This document shows positions 31,318-32,490 of a DNA stretch of 32,490 nucleotides, piece after piece. Within the stretch, counting starts at the first letter, position 1, and every line of letters starts with the position of its first letter. This stretch comes from Falsiroseomonas sp. (lineage in GTDB: Bacteria; Pseudomonadota; Alphaproteobacteria; Acetobacterales; Acetobacteraceae). The DNA lies in contig NZ_JAUYTS010000177.1 of assembly GCF_030695085.1 (NCBI RefSeq), positions 1 to 32,490 on the forward strand, read 5' to 3'. The notes beneath the pieces are model-generated. The model saw only the letters and a list, made by a program, of their open reading frames with translations, searched no databases and was not told the origin of the DNA. Position numbers and translations under genes: made by a program.

Positions 31318-32490
31318 CCACCCAAGCCGTGATGGCCGAACTGCCGGCCATCGAGTGGATCACCGACCCGGCTCTGGTGCGCCAGCGGTCGCGCGATTTC
31401 TTCTGGTACTCGCCCGTGCTGAAGCGCCAGCTCAATGGCGTGACGGCGGAGGCGGTGGCCTGCCCTCGGGACGAGGCGGAGGTCATCGCCATCATGGCCG
31501 CCTGCGTGAAGCACCAGGTGCCGCTGACGCCGCGCGGCGCAGGCACCGGCAATTACGGCCAGGCCATGCCCTTGAAGGGCGGCATCGTGCTGGACCTGAT
31601 GGGCCTGAACCGCGTGATCTGGACGAAGCCCGGCATGGTGCGGGCACAGGCGGGCATCAAGCTGATCGACCTGGACGCGGTGACGCGGCGCGAGGTGCGC
31701 GGGGAATTGCGCTTCCACCCCTCCACCAAGCGCACCGCCAGCCTCGGCGGCTTCATCGCCGGCGGGTCCGCCGGCATCGGGTCCTGCACCTATGGCAAGC
31801 TGCGCGAGCCGGGCAACATCCTCGGCCTGCGCGTGGTGACGATGGAGGCCACGCCGCGCGTGCTGGAGTTGCGCGGCGCGGAGATCGACAAGGCCAACCA
31901 CGCCTACGGCACCAATGGCGTCATCACCGAGTTGGAAATGCCCCTGGCCCCGGCCTGGGACTGGATCGACGTGCTGGCCGAATTCCCGGACACGCTCGCC
32001 GCCGCGCGGTTCAGTGAAGCCTTGGTGGCCAGCGATGGCATCGTGAAAAAGATGGCGGGCGTCGTCGCGCCCGGCGTGGCCCAGACATACTTCAAGCCCT
32101 TCATGCAGTTGGTGTCGCCTGGCAAGGCGGCTGCGCTTGTGATGGTGGCGGAGCCGTGTCTGGACCTGCTGGCGCCGCTGCTGGCGCGCTTCGGCGGCCG
32201 CCAGGTTTTCGCCGCGCCGACCGAGACGGCAGAAACGCCGCTGTATGAATTCACCTGGAACCACACCACGCTGCAGGCCCTCAAGGTCGACCGCAGCCTG
32301 ACCTATCTGCAGACGCTGTTCCCCGCCCCGCACCATTTCGAACTGATCGCGAAGATGGACGCGCTGTTCGGGGATGAGGTGATGCAGCATCTGGAATTCG
32401 TCCGCCTCGGCGGCGTCGTCTCCTGCTTCGGGCTGCAGTTGGTGCGCTTCACGACGGAGGAAAGGCTGCGCGAGATCATCCGCATTCATG
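31314..32490 (+). CDS. FAD-binding oxidoreductase, PCMH/VAO type (second of pair; 3' end outside window)
   Basis: The frame is open from the ATG at 31314 to the window edge, giving 392 residues without a stop, so about 60 residues are probably missing. GGGGAGG lies just before the start, and ATGA joins it to the preceding gene. The sequence parallels the first copy throughout: RQRSRDFFWYSPVLKRQL (23-40), PRDEAEVIAIM, the FAD loop LTPRGAGTGNYG (71-82), STKRTASLGGFIAGGSAGIG and WNHTTLQALKVDRSLTYLQ. It therefore arose by tandem duplication but has diverged well beyond recent identity. The two proteins could be subunits of one enzyme or act on successive intermediates. The substrate is unknown. 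Confidence 0.88.
   Translation, partial: MTTQAVMAELPAIEWITDPALVRQRSRDFFWYSPVLKRQLNGVTAEAVACPRDEAEVIAIMAACVKHQVPLTPRGAGTGNYGQAMPLKGGIVLDLMGLNRVIWTKPGMVRAQAGIKLIDLDAVTRREVRGELRFHPSTKRTASLGGFIAGGSAGIGSCTYGKLREPGNILGLRVVTMEATPRVLELRGAEIDKANHAYGTNGVITELEMPLAPAWDWIDVLAEFPDTLAAARFSEALVASDGIVKKMAGVVAPGVAQTYFKPFMQLVSPGKAAALVMVAEPCLDLLAPLLARFGGRQVFAAPTETAETPLYEFTWNHTTLQALKVDRSLTYLQTLFPAPHHFELIAKMDALFGDEVMQHLEFVRLGGVVSCFGLQLVRFTTEERLREIIRIH

Noticed and set aside
31277..32017. A 246-codon plus frame at the right end
   Set aside because: Out of frame with the second FAD oxidoreductase, whose frame from 31314 is open to the window edge and carries the FAD-binding motifs.

Overview
The window looks like a chromosomal segment of a GC-rich alphaproteobacterium, most likely an Acetobacteraceae member of the Roseomonas type. 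This rests on strong G/C third-position bias, long spurious antisense frames, many solute-binding proteins, paired treY/treZ/glgX and egtB/egtD genes, and protein style; no rRNA or tRNA is present to confirm it.

Layout. (1) Positions 1-142: the right end of an IS481-family insertion sequence that stops exactly at the stop codon of a Bcr/CflA-type drug exporter gene (138-1331, minus). (2) 1543-5896: a complete carbohydrate-type ABC importer operon (ATPase, Tat-like binding protein, two permeases), followed by a flavodoxin-fold reductase, a convergent short-chain dehydrogenase and a D-2-hydroxyacid dehydrogenase. (3) 8515-13305: a surface-glycan block with a WcbI-type protein, a small sulfotransferase, a 152-residue beta-rich protein and an 864-residue two-domain glycosyltransferase. 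(4) 13417-15203: a succinate-semialdehyde-type dehydrogenase converging on an HU-like DNA-binding protein, with a perfect 26-bp palindrome between them. (5) 15301-22165: treY-treZ (minus) divergent from glgX (plus), a route from glycogen to trehalose. (6) 22206-24835: a single-domain response regulator and the ergothioneine genes egtB-egtD. (7) 24897-32490: a catabolic-looking block. On the minus strand lie a Rieske oxygenase, a 2-hydroxyacid dehydrogenase and a divergent DHDPS-fold protein. On the plus strand lie an NMT1/THI5-type binding protein, a creatininase-family amidohydrolase and two tandem paralogous FAD oxidoreductases, the second cut by the window edge.

How the genes work together. 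Trehalose (osmotic and desiccation protection) and ergothioneine (thiol antioxidant) genes form a stress-protection block. I found GGAAC-N17-GTT motifs in both directions between treZ and glgX, and a close variant (GGAAA-N17-CGTT) upstream of egtB. These match the promoter pattern of the alphaproteobacterial general stress sigma factor EcfG/RpoE2, so the block may be one regulon. The region 7 genes look like uptake and oxidative breakdown of an unknown, possibly ring-containing or amide-containing compound.

There is no clear defence system, CRISPR array, prophage or toxin-antitoxin pair. The best candidates for something undescribed are the region 7 pathway, the DHDPS-like protein without the usual catalytic residues, and the glycan block.
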